A stretch of 6,891 nt of DNA, taken from positions 1 to 6,891 of the forward strand of contig JAJZRT010000199.1 in assembly GCA_021802595.1 (NCBI GenBank). Reading direction: 5' to 3'. The translations under genes and the position numbers were made by a program. Under the pieces are notes generated by a model. It made no database searches. It was given only the letters and a program-made list of their open reading frames with translations, and was not told the DNA's origin. Position 1 is the first letter of the stretch; each line of letters opens with the position of its first letter. The DNA is from Pseudomonadota bacterium. Its GTDB lineage: Bacteria > Pseudomonadota > Gammaproteobacteria > Burkholderiales > Thiobacillaceae. Below, piece after piece: positions 6,886 to 6,891 of the stretch.

Positions 6886-6891
6886 CCACCC

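Noticed and set aside
6794..6891. NarL heptamers or an IHF site in the promoter region
   Set aside because: No TACYNMT match was found on either strand by eye, and the ATCAA-containing segments do not fit the IHF pattern WATCAA-N4-TTR.

Overview
This window is the 5' part of a respiratory nitrate reductase operon, read entirely on the minus strand (right to left). From its promoter the order is narK (transporter), narG (catalytic subunit), and the first 97 codons of narH (iron-sulfur subunit), which runs off the left edge. narJ and narI would be expected further left but are not in the window. GC content is high throughout, the genes are tightly packed, and the promoter has an FNR/ANR-type site. 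Together with a fused NarK1-NarK2 transporter, this suggests a facultatively anaerobic or denitrifying proteobacterium, most likely an alphaproteobacterium. The same gene order and fusion are known from Paracoccus. The genus cannot be settled from this sequence alone.

Layout by region: 1-291 is the narH N-terminus with its first 4Fe-4S cysteine cluster. 288-4022 is a complete narG of 1244 codons. 4023-4039 is a 17-base gap holding the narG ribosome binding site. 4040-6793 is narK, a 917-residue protein made of two complete major-facilitator modules in tandem. 6794-6891 is the leader and promoter, with a perfect FNR palindrome (TTGAT-N4-ATCAA), an additional pair of half-sites next to it, an AT-rich candidate -10 region and a strong Shine-Dalgarno sequence. 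There is no gene-free stretch over 300 bases.

How it works together: when oxygen is low, an FNR-family regulator would switch on the operon. The NarK fusion would bring nitrate into the cell (NarK1-type proton symport and NarK2-type nitrate/nitrite exchange). NarG, facing the cytoplasm, would reduce nitrate to nitrite with electrons passed from the quinol pool through NarI and NarH. Nitrite would then be exported.

I did not find a previously undescribed system here. The parts most worth a second look are the double transporter and the cluster of four FNR half-sites in the promoter. Long open frames on the plus strand are shadows of narG and narK codon bias.
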